Assembly: GCF_002217285.1 (NCBI RefSeq)
Contig: NZ_MUGW01000026.1
Span: 62,001 to 126,000 of the forward strand
From: Flavobacterium hercynium
Lineage (GTDB): Bacteria; Bacteroidota; Bacteroidia; Flavobacteriales; Flavobacteriaceae
DNA: 64,000 nucleotides
Direction of reading: 5' to 3'
A model generated the notes under the pieces. That model was not told the DNA's origin. It searched no databases and worked only from the letters and a program-made list of their open reading frames with translations. Positions 12,401-22,100 of the stretch are shown here, piece by piece. The position numbers were made by a program, and so were the translations under genes. Within the stretch, counting starts at the first letter, position 1, and each line of letters begins with the position of its first letter.

Positions 12401-13111
12401 GATCGTTTTATAGCAGATCCTTTCAAAACAGGCAACGCCATATACCGTACAGGCGATGTTGCGTATTGGAAACCGGACGGCTCCATTCAATACCTGGGCA
12501 GAATGGACAATCAGGTAAAAATTAGAGGAAACCGAATTGAGCTTGGTGAGATCGAAAAAGTATTGATGCAGTATGATGGCGTAAATCAGGCGGTTGTGAT
12601 TGCTAAAAATTATAAGAATGAAAAAGTACTTGTAGCATACTACCTGCTTGAAAACGAGACTGAAATCGACAAAGCAGCCATTCGTATTTATTTACAGGAA
12701 AAACTGCCTTCGTATATGCATCCCGGTTTTTATGTGGAGTTAGAAAACTTACCCATGACTTCCAGCGGAAAAGTCAATCGCAATGGTTTGCCGGATATCG
12801 TAGACAACGATTTGATCCGACGTCAGTATGTAGCGCCCCGAAATGAAACTGAAGAAAAACTGGCCGCTATTTGGAGCGAAGTTCTGGATGTTGAAAAAAT
12901 AGGTGTCGAAGATGATTTCTTTGAACTGGGAGGACACAGCTTAAAACTAATAAAACTGTATGAGCTAATTAAAAAAGACGTATCGCAGGACGTAAATGTG
13001 ACGCATTTATTTTCGATGACCACGATTCATTTGCAGGCACAGTTTATCAACAAGCATTTATCAAGTTCTACAAAAGAGGAGAATGTGAACATTGTAGAAA
13101 TTGATTTTTAA
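3464..13111 (+). CDS. Three-module NRPS, TubC docking-(C-A-PCP)x3, pockets read Thr, Ser, Ser
   Basis: A 3215-residue nonribosomal peptide synthetase. Residues 1-55 resemble the TubC N-terminal docking domain, which in known systems receives a short C-terminal tail of the preceding enzyme. Three C-A-PCP modules follow. The C domains have HHxxxDG motifs (His208, His1256, His2301) and the carrier serines are Ser1069, Ser2114 and Ser3159, all in GGHS. Ten-residue A-domain codes read by hand against GrsA are DFWNIGMVHK (the standard Thr code), DVWHISLIDK and DVWHISLIDK (Ser). The two Ser modules are close paralogues along their whole A domains, including near-identical DNA around 8670-8830 and 11800-11960, which indicates internal duplication. 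No epimerase or methyltransferase domain is present. The start overlaps the PKS stop by 4 bp; the next gene starts 21 bp after this one and begins with a KS, so the tripeptidyl chain would pass to a polyketide module. The protein ends in the acidic tail NIVEIDF. Confidence 0.95.
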   Translation: MSIEILLKELVDNNVKLSVREDKLFCQLPDAGIDDKLLGSLKEHKEALKKMLLEKTSFKKNQSIPKTAEQKSYSLTASQKRLWVLSQFEGGSQAYNMSFVTKITGDLNFYFFEKAFRELIAHHEILRTVFKSDEETLEVRQNIVPANEIYFSVETLDYSTIADSPQKIEEYLDAKNKEAFDLENGPLLSVTLIKITENEFVFLLSMHHIISDGWSMEVIVAEVVQRYNTLLAGKVHGVPVLGLQYKDYAVWVEAEKQSPKYKEAEQYWVNKFAGDLTSLTLPVSRQRPAIQTFNGNTISHLFSETLTAKIKLFSEDNGVTLFTTLMTIVNALLYRYSGQDDIIVGTPVAGREHPDLERQIGLYVNTLAIRTQFNEKNTFAELLQIEKNNLIAANEHQMYSLDELVQKLSLKRDQRRSVLFDIMVVYQNQSSLNLGSKKEDADNLSFEKYNLRKNTSQFDISFNFSESNNQLELNAEYNTDIYDAALIERMFDHFHLFATKALAYPNLFIEEIDYLTAAEKQQLLFEFNDTTVDYPKDKTIVDLFEEQAARTPHNVAVSFGDITLTYKELNEQANQLAHYLRANYAIQPDDLVGIKLERSEKMIIAIFGILKSGGAYVPIDPDYPQDRIEYIEKDSNSKLVIDDNVLALFYANHEQYAASNIEKINSPDDLIYVIYTSGTTGNPKGTLLEHKNVVRLFFTDKPLFDFNEKDVWTMFHSYSFDFSVWEINGALLFGGKLIMVPKQIAQNTPAFLDLVEQEGVTVLNQTPSAFYNVINSEKSGEKKCNTLRYVIFGGEALNPTLLSDWHRKYPNAKLINMYGITETTVHVTYKEITEKEIHSEQSNIGKPIPTLKCYILDANKRMVPIGVTGELYVAGLGLARGYFNLPELTAKKFISNPFTEGERLYDSGDLASWLPDGNIEYFGRKDHQVKIRGYRIELGDIENAILQYSAVLKQVVVDVKVNNQEKILVAYLVSDAVIDRSELRTFLQAKLPDYMIPGFYITLEVLPLTHNGKINRKALPNISEQDIVKKEYEAPRNATEEILTTIWQEMMGIEKIGIADNFFDLGGHSLIVAQVINRIHKELGQTVSFTAFFEKPTIGDLSAQLQKNDYLAIPKTKEANSYPLTASQNRLWILSQLEGGSLAYNIPAAVKLTGSVDVNKFNESFRLLIDRHEILRTSFKTNENGDVEQFITPSKKINFSIAEKDFSTADHQENQIAVYFQETVNTPFNLEQAPLVRASLIKIASDEYVFFLCLHHIIGDGWSIELLISEIVKSYNALSQKKTVKLPELNIQYKDYAVWLNEALQQEKYQKSEEYWLEQFAGELPVLDLPSFKTRPSVQTYNGDYSTHQFPKSLLEKLKTFSKEQDVTLFMTLMAGVNALLHRYTGSDDIITGTPIAGREHPDLENQIGLYLNTLAIRTRLKEKSSFLDLILNQKETLLNAYDHQSYPFDALVGKLNLKRDASRSALFDVLVVLQNQAQLNNLKTEELVNLTISDYSFPRKTAQFDISFTFAEAESLNLTIEYNTDIYDSSLIEKMFVHFENLLNQFLEEPQSLIAETVYITDSEKQQVLFDFNATSIEYPKDKTVVDLFEEQAVKTPNKVAVIFEDVTLTYAQLNEQTNQLAHYLQDNYKIKADDLVGIKLDRSERMIVAIFGILKAGGAYVPLDVTYPEERIAYIASDARLKLIIDEIEFEKFSVVNDSLPKTAPKVSGLIDHLAYCIYTSGSTGKPKGVLNHHAGLYNRLLWMKAYLEVGENEVYLQKTPYTFDVSVWELILPFMTGSTLVIAKPEAHKDAVYLQNIINEKQVSVIHFVPSMLNAFLVEAEATKTSSLAHVICSGEELSVLTAHKCKEIIENAQLHNLYGPTEASIDVTAINLTKVNVLQEGVSIGKPVSNTSIYIVNDAFGLQPVGVPGELLISGVQVARGYLNLPELTQDRFIADPFKKGNQIYRTGDVAYWKADGSIQYLGRIDNQVKIRGNRIELGEIEKVLMEHEAINQAVVIAKKYNDEKVLVAYYLFAKDTTIDKAEIRDYLQQRLPAYMHPGFYVELETLPMTSSGKVNRNGLPDIEDNDLIRRQYAAPQNETEEKLVAIWSEVLRAQEIGTADDFFALGGHSLMVAQVINRIYKQLGQTVSFSAFFENPTIQGLSQRLQNNEYQAIPKATEDASYPLTDSQSRLWILSQLEGGSQAYNMPAAVTLSGTLDSSKFNESFQLLIDRHEILRTGFRTNENGEVRQYIAPSEEINFGITEKDFRAIGQPENAIANYLEQIINTAFNLEKAPLLNASLIQTEEDQHVFFLCVHHIIGDGWSTELLITEVVQIYNALTQGTQVNLPVLNIQYKDYAVWLKSALQQEKYQVSEHYWLEQFAGELPVLDLPSFKTRPLIQTYNGDYRTHQFSGAFLEQLKSFSKEQDVTIFMTLMTGVNALLHRYTGSDDIIVGTPIAGREHPDLENQMGLYLNTLAIRTRLQEKSNFLTLLRDQKETLLKAYDHQSYPFDALVGKLNLKRDTSRSALFDVLVVLQNQTQLNNLNTEELTSLKVSDYDFDKKTAQFDMSFTFIEKGELGLKIDYNTDIYDAYLIERIFVHFENLLSQFLEQPQSLIAEANYITALEKQEVLFDFNATAIDYPKDKTVLDLFEEQAAKTPNKVAVIFEDVTLTYAELNEQTNQLAHYLRDNYKIQADDLVGIQLDRSELMIIAIFGILKAGGAYVPIDVTYPEERIAYIASDAKLKLSINENEFVKFRAVQESFPKTAPKLSGLIDHLAYCIYTSGSTGNPKGVLNHHAGLYNRLLWMKAYLEVGEKEVYLQKTPYTFDVSVWELILPFMTGSTLVIARPEGHKDTAYLQGIISEKQVSIIHFVPSMLNAFLLEADKEKCSSLEHIICSGEELSVLTAAESKERFKNAQLHNLYGPTEASIDVTAINLSNVDVLQEGVSIGKPVSNTSIYIVNDAFGLQPVGVPGELLISGIQVASGYLNLPELTKDRFIADPFKTGNAIYRTGDVAYWKPDGSIQYLGRMDNQVKIRGNRIELGEIEKVLMQYDGVNQAVVIAKNYKNEKVLVAYYLLENETEIDKAAIRIYLQEKLPSYMHPGFYVELENLPMTSSGKVNRNGLPDIVDNDLIRRQYVAPRNETEEKLAAIWSEVLDVEKIGVEDDFFELGGHSLKLIKLYELIKKDVSQDVNVTHLFSMTTIHLQAQFINKHLSSSTKEENVNIVEIDF

Positions 13112-13132
13112 AATAATTATAAAAGACAGAAA

Positions 13133-16100
13133 ATGAAAGATATAGCAATTATTGGATTTTCGGGTGTTTTTCCTGATGCAGATTCTGTAAATGAATTCTC
13201 GGAGAATTTATTGAGTAAAAAATGTTCTATTAAAGAAATATCAAAGACCAGATTATTCAATACAACAATCTCAGATGAAAGTAATTATTACAAATCAGGA
13301 TATTTAGAAGAGATTACACTTTTTGATTATAATTTTTTTAATATTTCATTGGGTGAGGCAGAAGAAATGACGCCACATCAGCGCTTAATTTTACAGGAAG
13401 CGTATAAAACTTTTGAAAATGCAGGATACCGATTAAAAGATTTAAAAGGATCTAATACATCCGTGTACGCGGCAAATGCACCAACAAACTATTATTTGCT
13501 CGCCAAAGAATCAACACCAACTTTGATTGCAGGAAATACCAATGCAATGCTTGCCAGCAGAATTTCGAGATTCTTTGATTTGCGCGGGGCAGCAATAAAC
13601 GTTGATACAACTTGTTCCTCTGCCTTGACAGCGTTAAGCCTGGCATGTAAAGACCTGATACTTGGAGAAACAGATTTAGCACTCGTATGTGGTGTAAACA
13701 TAAATGTTATTCCTGCAGAAAACGATTCCAAAATAGTATTGGGAGTTGAAGCGAAAAGTGAAAGATGCAATACGTTTTCTGAAAATGCAGATGGAACCAT
13801 GACCGGAGAAGCTGCTACTGGTGTTTTACTTAAATCGCTGGAGCAGGCAGAAGCAGATGGAGATATTATCTACGGTGTTATAAAAGGTTTTGCTTTAAAT
13901 CAGGATGGAGGTCAGTCTGCAAGTATTATGGCGCCAAGCAGTGAAGCTCAGGCAGACGTAATTCGTATGGCGCTGCAAAAAGCCAATCTTACACCAAACG
14001 ACATCACCTTTATCGAAGCTCACGGAACTGCTACCAAACTGGGAGATCCTATAGAAGTCGAAGGTGTAGCACAGGTTTTTAGTCCTGCACTTGACAATGA
14101 CGAACGAGTATATGTTTCTGCCGTAAAATCAAATATCGGGCATACCGACGGAACAGCAGGACTTGTTGGCGTGATAAAAGTATTGCTTTCGTTCAAAAAC
14201 AATATTATTTATCCGTCTATTAACGCACTTCCTTTAAGCTCTTTTATTGATTTTGAAAAAGCGAAGGTTGCCGTTGTTACAGAACCAATGAGTTGGGATG
14301 CCGTACAAAAAACAACTAAAAAAAGAGCAGGAGTAAGTTCATTTGGTTTAATGGGAACCAATGCGCACTTTATTTTAGAATCCTACGATACCAGAAAGTT
14401 TACCGCTTTTGAAGACAGTCATCCTGAATATACATTGTGTTTCAGCGCCAAAAGCGAAACCAGTTTAAGTAAATACCTGACTGCTTTTAAAAGCTATTTA
14501 AATACAACAACAGATAGTCTGCACGATATCGCCTTTACGTTAAACAATCGCAGAGCTTTATTTCAGTACCGATATATCATAGTAGCAGAAAACAAAAAAC
14601 ACCTGCTGGAAATTTTAGAAAATACCACAATCGAAATGATCCTGAATAGTGCCGAAAAGGTTCAGGAACATTTAATATTATTTGATGATGCCGTAAAGAT
14701 AACAGATGAAATACTGGAAAGTTTAGTTAGTTACTCAAGTTACAAAGATGCTTTAGTTACAAATGCTCAAAAATCTTTGTTTGTCCAGTATTTCAGTTAT
14801 CAATCTTTGGTACAATCCGGTGTTTCTGTTAAGGAAATGATTGGTATTGGGATCGGAAAAATAGTATTGCAGGTATTAAAGAAAGAGATTTCATTAGAAG
14901 AAGCGCTGAAAATCGCAGGGAATATTGAACAAGATCCAACCACAGAAGCAGAACTGCAGGCACGTGCACTAAAACTAATCAGTAAATATGCCGATGGCGT
15001 AAAAATAATAGGAATAGGATATCAGGGTAGATTAGGAAATATTTTCGACAGCTTAGCGACAGATAAAGTGCAGTATCAGGCGATTGGTCATTTATTGCCG
15101 TTGAGCCATAATCTGGAAAACTTATTCCATCTTAATTTTGATGTGGATGCAAACGGCTATTTTGAAAATGAAAATTTTTCTAAAGTAGAATTGCCATCGT
15201 ACCGCTTTAACGAAAAAAGATGTTGGTTACGCACGACAGACAATCCATTTAGCCGAAATACTTCGGGAATAGAAATCGAAAGTACAGCGCCACAAGAAGA
15301 TCTTCCTATTATAGAACAGTTACAACAATTATGGAGTGAAACGCTAAAGACAGAGATACAGGAAAACGACGATTTCTTTGATTTAGGAGGACATTCCCTA
15401 AACGGATTGCAACTTATTAATAAAATCAATAAAAACTTCTCCTTAGACCTTAATATCGATCATTTGTTTGATAACGGGACACCGCTTGAAATGGCAGTAC
15501 TTATTGAAGAAGAATTAAAAAGCAATGTAAAAGTACCTGTAAAAGAGGTAGAAGTAGAAGAGATTGGTGTTATTAAAAAAGCAAAGCAACAAGACCTTTA
15601 CGATGTGTCTTTTGCTCAAAAAAGACTTTGGTTACTGGCCAAAATGTCCGACAACACATCAAGTCTGAATGTTGGGGTTTCTATCGTAATTGATGGAAAG
15701 CTGGACAATGCTAATCTGGATAAAGCCTATCAAATGGTTTTGGAGCGACATGAATCGCTTAGAACATCTTTTGTTTTTGCTGACGATCAATTAAAACAAA
15801 AAACACATCGTTTTGAGGATGTAGCAAATAAAATTCAGCACGTAGAAAAAGAAGGATTGACAAATGAAGCTCTTAACGATTATATTCTAAATCTAACAGA
15901 AGCACCGTTTGATCTGGAAAGCCCTAATCTTATTCGTGCAACTTTAATCAAATTAAAAGAAAACCAGCACATTATCAATATTACATTGCATCATTTGATT
16001 TGCGATGGCTGGTCGGTTACATTATTTCAAAAAGAGTTTTTTAATGTTTACATCACTTTATGCGCGAATCTAGAAGTACATTGGAAGCCTTTACAAATTC

Positions 16101-19100
16101 AGTACAAAGATTATTCAGCGTGGCAAATCGAAAAATCGAAAGAAGCTGTTTTTACAGAAAGCGAATCCTTTTGGTTAACGCAGTTTAAAGAAAGTCCGCG
16201 TGGCTTAAATTTAGAATTGCAACAAAACAGACCCGCTTTAAAAACCTATAACGGAGATGTTGTTACCTTAAAAATACCGGAAGTATTGGCGGTTTCCATC
16301 AAAGAATTGGTAAAAGAGGAGGGAATTACACTGGCGATGTTTTTAGGTACAATTTTAAATCTGTTCTTGTCTAAATTATCAGGAGAGTCAGACATTACGC
16401 TGGGCTTACCAATTACAAACCGAAACCAGTCACAGTTAGAAAATCAAATCGGATTGTACCTGAACACTTTGGCGATCCGATCTAAGTTTGATACCAACAC
16501 TTCGTTTAGAGACTTTTTGAAAGTGATCTCGAATAATTTCAAGGCGGCTTACAAACACCAGAATTATCCATTGGAATTGCTTTTAGAGAAAATTCAATTG
16601 CAAAAGGATTTTAGCCGTTCGCCTTTGTTTGACATTGTGTTTACGGTTCAGAACCATTTAAACATTGATATTTTAGAAGAACTGGATAGCTTAGATACTA
16701 ATAATTTGAAATTCAGAGACTTTGAATTAAATAATTTTTCAGGTGCTCAGTTCGATATGTTTTTTAGATTTATTGATACTGAAGCTGAACTGGCTTACGA
16801 ATTAGAATACAATACTGATTTGTTTACAAAAGAAACAATTTACAAATACCACCATTTTCTGTTGAATCTGTTACGTCAATGTGTTGGAAACAAAGAAGTA
16901 AATGTAAAAGAAGTTTCTTTACTTTCCAGTGCAGATTTAGAAGAAATTAATGCCAAAGTAAGTGAGTTTAATGAAACTACAGTAACGTATCCAAGCGATA
17001 AAACCGTTGTAGACTTATTTAGAGAGCAGGCAAAAACAACACCTGAGAATGTTGCTTTAAAAGACGATACAAAATCTTATTCGTATTCAGAACTTAATAA
17101 AATCTCCGATCAGATAGCAGGTTATCTTGCGGCTACTTTTACAGCAGAAGAAAAATTACCAATTGCCGTTTTATTAGGACGTTCTGCTGATATGGTGGCG
17201 CTTTTGCTGGGCATATTAAAATCAGGAAGATCGTATATTCCGCTTGATCCTTCTTTTCCGGAAGACCGATTAGCGTATATTATAGAAAACAGTCAAAGTA
17301 AAACACTTGTATTTGAAAAAGAATACAAATTAAAAGTCAGTGATGATGTAGCAGTATTGTCGCTGGAAAACATTTTAGCAGGCATTAGCGAGTATCAGGA
17401 TGCAGTACCAACGGTGGTTTCTCCACAAGATACCGCTTATATTATTTACACTTCAGGTTCAACAGGAAAACCAAAAGGAGTCGAAATTGGGCATCAATCA
17501 TTGGTGAACTTCTTAACGAGTATCCAGCAACAGCCTGGCGTTACAGTAAATGACATTTTATTTTCAGTAACAACCTATTCGTTTGATATTTCGATTTTAG
17601 AATTTTTTACGCCTTTAATCTCTGGTGCAGCTTTATATGTAGCCAGTCAGGACATATTATCAGATCCGATTGCGCTTATTGCAAAAATCGATGCTGTACA
17701 GCCAACTATTATTCAGGCAACGCCAAGTTTTTACCAAATGTTGTTTAATGCAGGCTGGACAGGGAATAAAGCTTTAAAAGTACTTTGTGGAGGTGATTTA
17801 TTAAGTGAAGCATTAGCTAAAAAACTAATAGACACTACTCAGGAAGTATGGAATATGTACGGTCCGACAGAAACGACCATTTGGTCAAGTATGAAAAAGG
17901 TTGAGGTTCCAAAAGACGCTTCCAACATTGGAAAACCGCTCAATAATACACAGTTTTATATTGTAGACGAATTGTTACGTCCAAAAGCGCTTGGTGTTAC
18001 AGGAGCACTTTACATTGCAGGTGACGGATTAGCAAAAGGATATTATAGAAATGCTTTATTGACAAAGGAAAAGTTCATAAACAATCCGTTTGAAGAAAAC
18101 ACTTTGTTTTATGAAACAGGCGATGTGGGTAAGTGGAACGATAAAGGCGAAATTGAATTTTTAGGCAGAAACGACAATCAGGTAAAAATAAGAGGGTACC
18201 GAATTGAATTAGGTGATATCGAGAGTGCTATTTTACAGTATTCAGAAGTAATAAAAGAAGTTGTTGTTAGTGTAAAAGGAGCCAATCAGGATAAAGTGCT
18301 GGTAGCATATCTGGTATCGAATGTTGTGATTGACAAATCAGAGCTGCGAAGCTTTTTACAGGATAAATTGCCGGACTATATGATTCCGGGTTTTTATCTT
18401 ACTATGGAAGCCTTACCATTGACGCCAAACGGAAAAATTGACAGAAAAGCATTGCCGGAAATATCAGAACAGGATATTGTAAAGAAAGAATATAAAGCGC
18501 CAAGAACGGAACAGGAAGAAAGTCTTGTTGCAATATGGCAGGAAATGTTGGGTGTAGAAAAAATTGGTATTGCAGATGATTTTTTTGAATTAGGAGGTCA
18601 TAGTTTGATAGTGGCTCAGGTGATTAACCGAATCCACAAACAACTTGGTCAAACAGTATCATTTACCACTTTTTTCGAAGACCCAACTATACAAGGGCTA
18701 AGTCAGCGTTTACAGCATAATGCATATCAGGCAATTCCAAAAGCTCCTGAAGCATTGTCGTACCTGCTAACTGATTCTCAAAGCAGATTATGGATTTTGA
18801 GTCAACTTGAAGGTGGTTCATTGGCCTACAACATGCCCGCAGCGGTTACCTTAAAAGGTAAACTTGATGCAGAAAAGTTCAAAGAATCTTTTAAACAGTT
18901 AATTGATCGTCATGAAATTTTAAGAACCAGTTTCAAAACCAATGAAGCGGGGGAAATCAGACAATACATTATTCCGTCAGAGCAAACCAATTTTGCGATA
19001 ACAGAGAAAGATTTCAGCGCATCGGCAGATGTTAAAAGCACGATTGCAAGTTATTTAGAAGCAATCATCAACACGCCGTTCCATTTAGAAAAAGCGCCAT

Positions 19101-22100
19101 TATTAAATGCCAGCTTAATAAAAACGGAAGAAGAAGAATCCGTATTTTTCTTGTGTGTGCACCATATCATTGGCGATGGCTGGTCGACAGCATTGTTGAT
19201 TTCAGAAGTGGTTAAAATCTACAATGCCTTAACGCAAGGATTAGCTGTAAATCTGCCCGAGTTAAACATTCAATACAAAGATTATGCGGTTTGGCTTAAA
19301 GATGCTTTACAACAGGAAAAATATCAGGTATCAGAAGCGTATTGGATAGCACAGTTTCAGGGAGAGTTACCTGTTTTAGACTTGCCAAGTTTTAAAACAC
19401 GCCCTTTGGTGCAAACCTACAACGGAGATTATCAGACACATGAGTTTTCGACAGCTTTTTTAGAAAAACTAAAATTGTTCTCCAAACAAAATGATGTAAC
19501 CTTATTTATGACCTTAATGGCAGGTGTGAACACACTTTTACATCGCTACACAGGTTCAGACGATATTATTATAGGAACACCAATTGCAGGAAGAGAACAC
19601 CCGGATTTAGAAAATCAAATGGGTTTGTATCTGAATACACTTGCTATAAGAACACATTTAGAAGAAAAAAACAGCTTTTTAGACGTCGTAAACCGTCAGA
19701 AAGAAACGTTGTTAAATGCTTACGATCATCAAAGTTATCCTTTTGATGCTTTGGTAGGCAAGTTAAATTTAAAGCGTGATACCAGTCGTTCAGCCTTATT
19801 TGATGTTTTGGTTGTATTGCAAAATCAGGCACAAGTAACTAATTTAAACAATGAAGGACTTTTAAATTTAGAAGTCGAAGGGTATCCATTGGAACGAAAA
19901 ACATCGCAACTTGACATTAGTTTTACCTTTATTGAAACAGCAGGATTAGAGCTGAGTATCGAGTACAACACTGATATTTATGATGATTATCTGATTGCAA
20001 GAATGTTTATTCATTTTGAAAATCTATTAGACACACTTGTAGCGCAACCGGAGTCATTAATTGCAGAAGTAGATTATATCACGGCTGCAGAAAAACAACA
20101 ATTGTTACTTGGTTTTAATGAAACCGTTTTTGATTATCCAAAAGACAAAACGATTGTTGATTTGTTCGAAGAGCAAGTAAGCCAAACACCCGATCATACC
20201 GCAGTGGTTTTTGAAAATGTTGAATTGACGTATACCCAACTCAATGAACAAGCGAATCAATTAGCGTATTATTTAAGAGAGAACTACGCCATTCAGCCTA
20301 ATGATTTAGTTGGAATAAAACTGGACAGAAGCGAGTGGATGATGATTGCTATTCTTGGAATTCTAAAATCCGGTGCTGCTTATGTGCCGATAGATCTAAA
20401 TTATCCCGCAGAAAGAATTGCTTATATCGAGCAGGACAGCAAAAGCAAAGTTGTATTGGACGATGCAAGTGTAAAAGCATTTACTCAAATTCAGAACAAT
20501 TATGCTAAGGAGAATATTGAAAAAATAAATCAGCCACATGATTTAGCCTATATCATCTACACCTCAGGAACCACAGGGAATCCTAAAGGTGTTATGGTAG
20601 AACATTTTAGTGTAGCAAGTATTTCTGAAAACTGGAAAAAACATTACGAATTAGATCAGATTACCGTAAACCTGTTACAATTGGCGAGTATTTCGTTTGA
20701 TGTATTTGTTGGAGACGTTTGTCGTTCGATTCTAAACGGAGGTAAAATGATTATTTGTTCGAACGATGTGAAGTTAAATCCGGAACATCTGTTTGAATTA
20801 ATGCAAAAGCAGGAAATATCAATTTTAGAAGGAACTCCGGGATTGTTGTTGCCTTTAATGGATTACATCTATACAGAAAAAAAAGAACACAGCTTCCTGA
20901 AAATAGTAATTTTTGGTTCAGACAGTTTCAACAATCAGGATTACAATACCTTAAAAGATAAATTTGGTTCAAGCATTAAGATCATCAACAGTTATGGTGT
21001 TACTGAAGCGACAATCGATTCTACGTATTATGATGATTACAAGAAAGAGCTAAACGGATTTACGCCAATTGGGAAACCATTTTGTAATTCAAAAATAAAA
21101 ATCGTCGATACTTACGGCAATTTAGTTCCTACCGGCGTATACGGAGAAATCTATATTGGAGGTGACGGATTAGCCAGAGGTTATTTCAACAACGAAGCGC
21201 TAACAGCAGAGAAATTTGTACCCAATCCGTTTAATGCTAATGAAAAACTTTACCGAACAGGCGATTTAGGACGCTGGTTTGCAGACGGAAATATCGATTT
21301 TGCGGGCAGAAAAGACAATCAGGTTAAAATACGCGGTTATCGTATCGAGCTTGGCGAAATAGAAAGTACGTTACACAAAAACAAAGATATCGATTCTTGT
21401 GTGGTTTTAGCGAGAACTAATTCGTTGGGAGACAAAGTATTGGTAGCATACCTAATTTCTGGTACGGTACTAAACAGGGAAAATTTAATAGCATATCTGC
21501 AGATTTACTTACCTAATTACATGATTCCGTCTTATTTTGTGCAAATAGATGCCTTGCCTTTAACGCCAAACGGCAAAGTAGACAGAAAAGCATTACCTAA
21601 CCCTGAAGAATCAAGAATCTCATCGGGAATAGAATATGTTGCGCCAAAAACAGAGGCTGAAAAAACCATCGCAGGTATCTGGCAGGAAGTTTTAAATGTT
21701 GAAAAAATAGGAGTAAACGATAACTTTTTTGAATTAGGAGGACACAGTTTATTGTTGGCCCAAATCATAAACAGAATTCATAAGCAATTAGGACAAACGG
21801 TATCGTTTACAGCTTTTTTTAACAGCCCTACAATTGCAGGTTTAAGTACGCAATTGCAAAGTAACACGTATTTGGCGATACCAAAAGCCACAGAAGCGCC
21901 ATCATATCCTTTAACCGATTCTCAAAGCAGGTTGTGGATATTGAGTCAGCTTGAAGGCGGTTCGTTAGCGTACAATATGCCGGCAGCGGTAGTATTGAAA
22001 GGAAGTATTGATACGGAAAAATTCAATGAATCATTTCAAATTTTAATTGGAAGACACGAAATTTTAAGAACTCGTTTCAGAACCAATGAAGAAGGCGATA

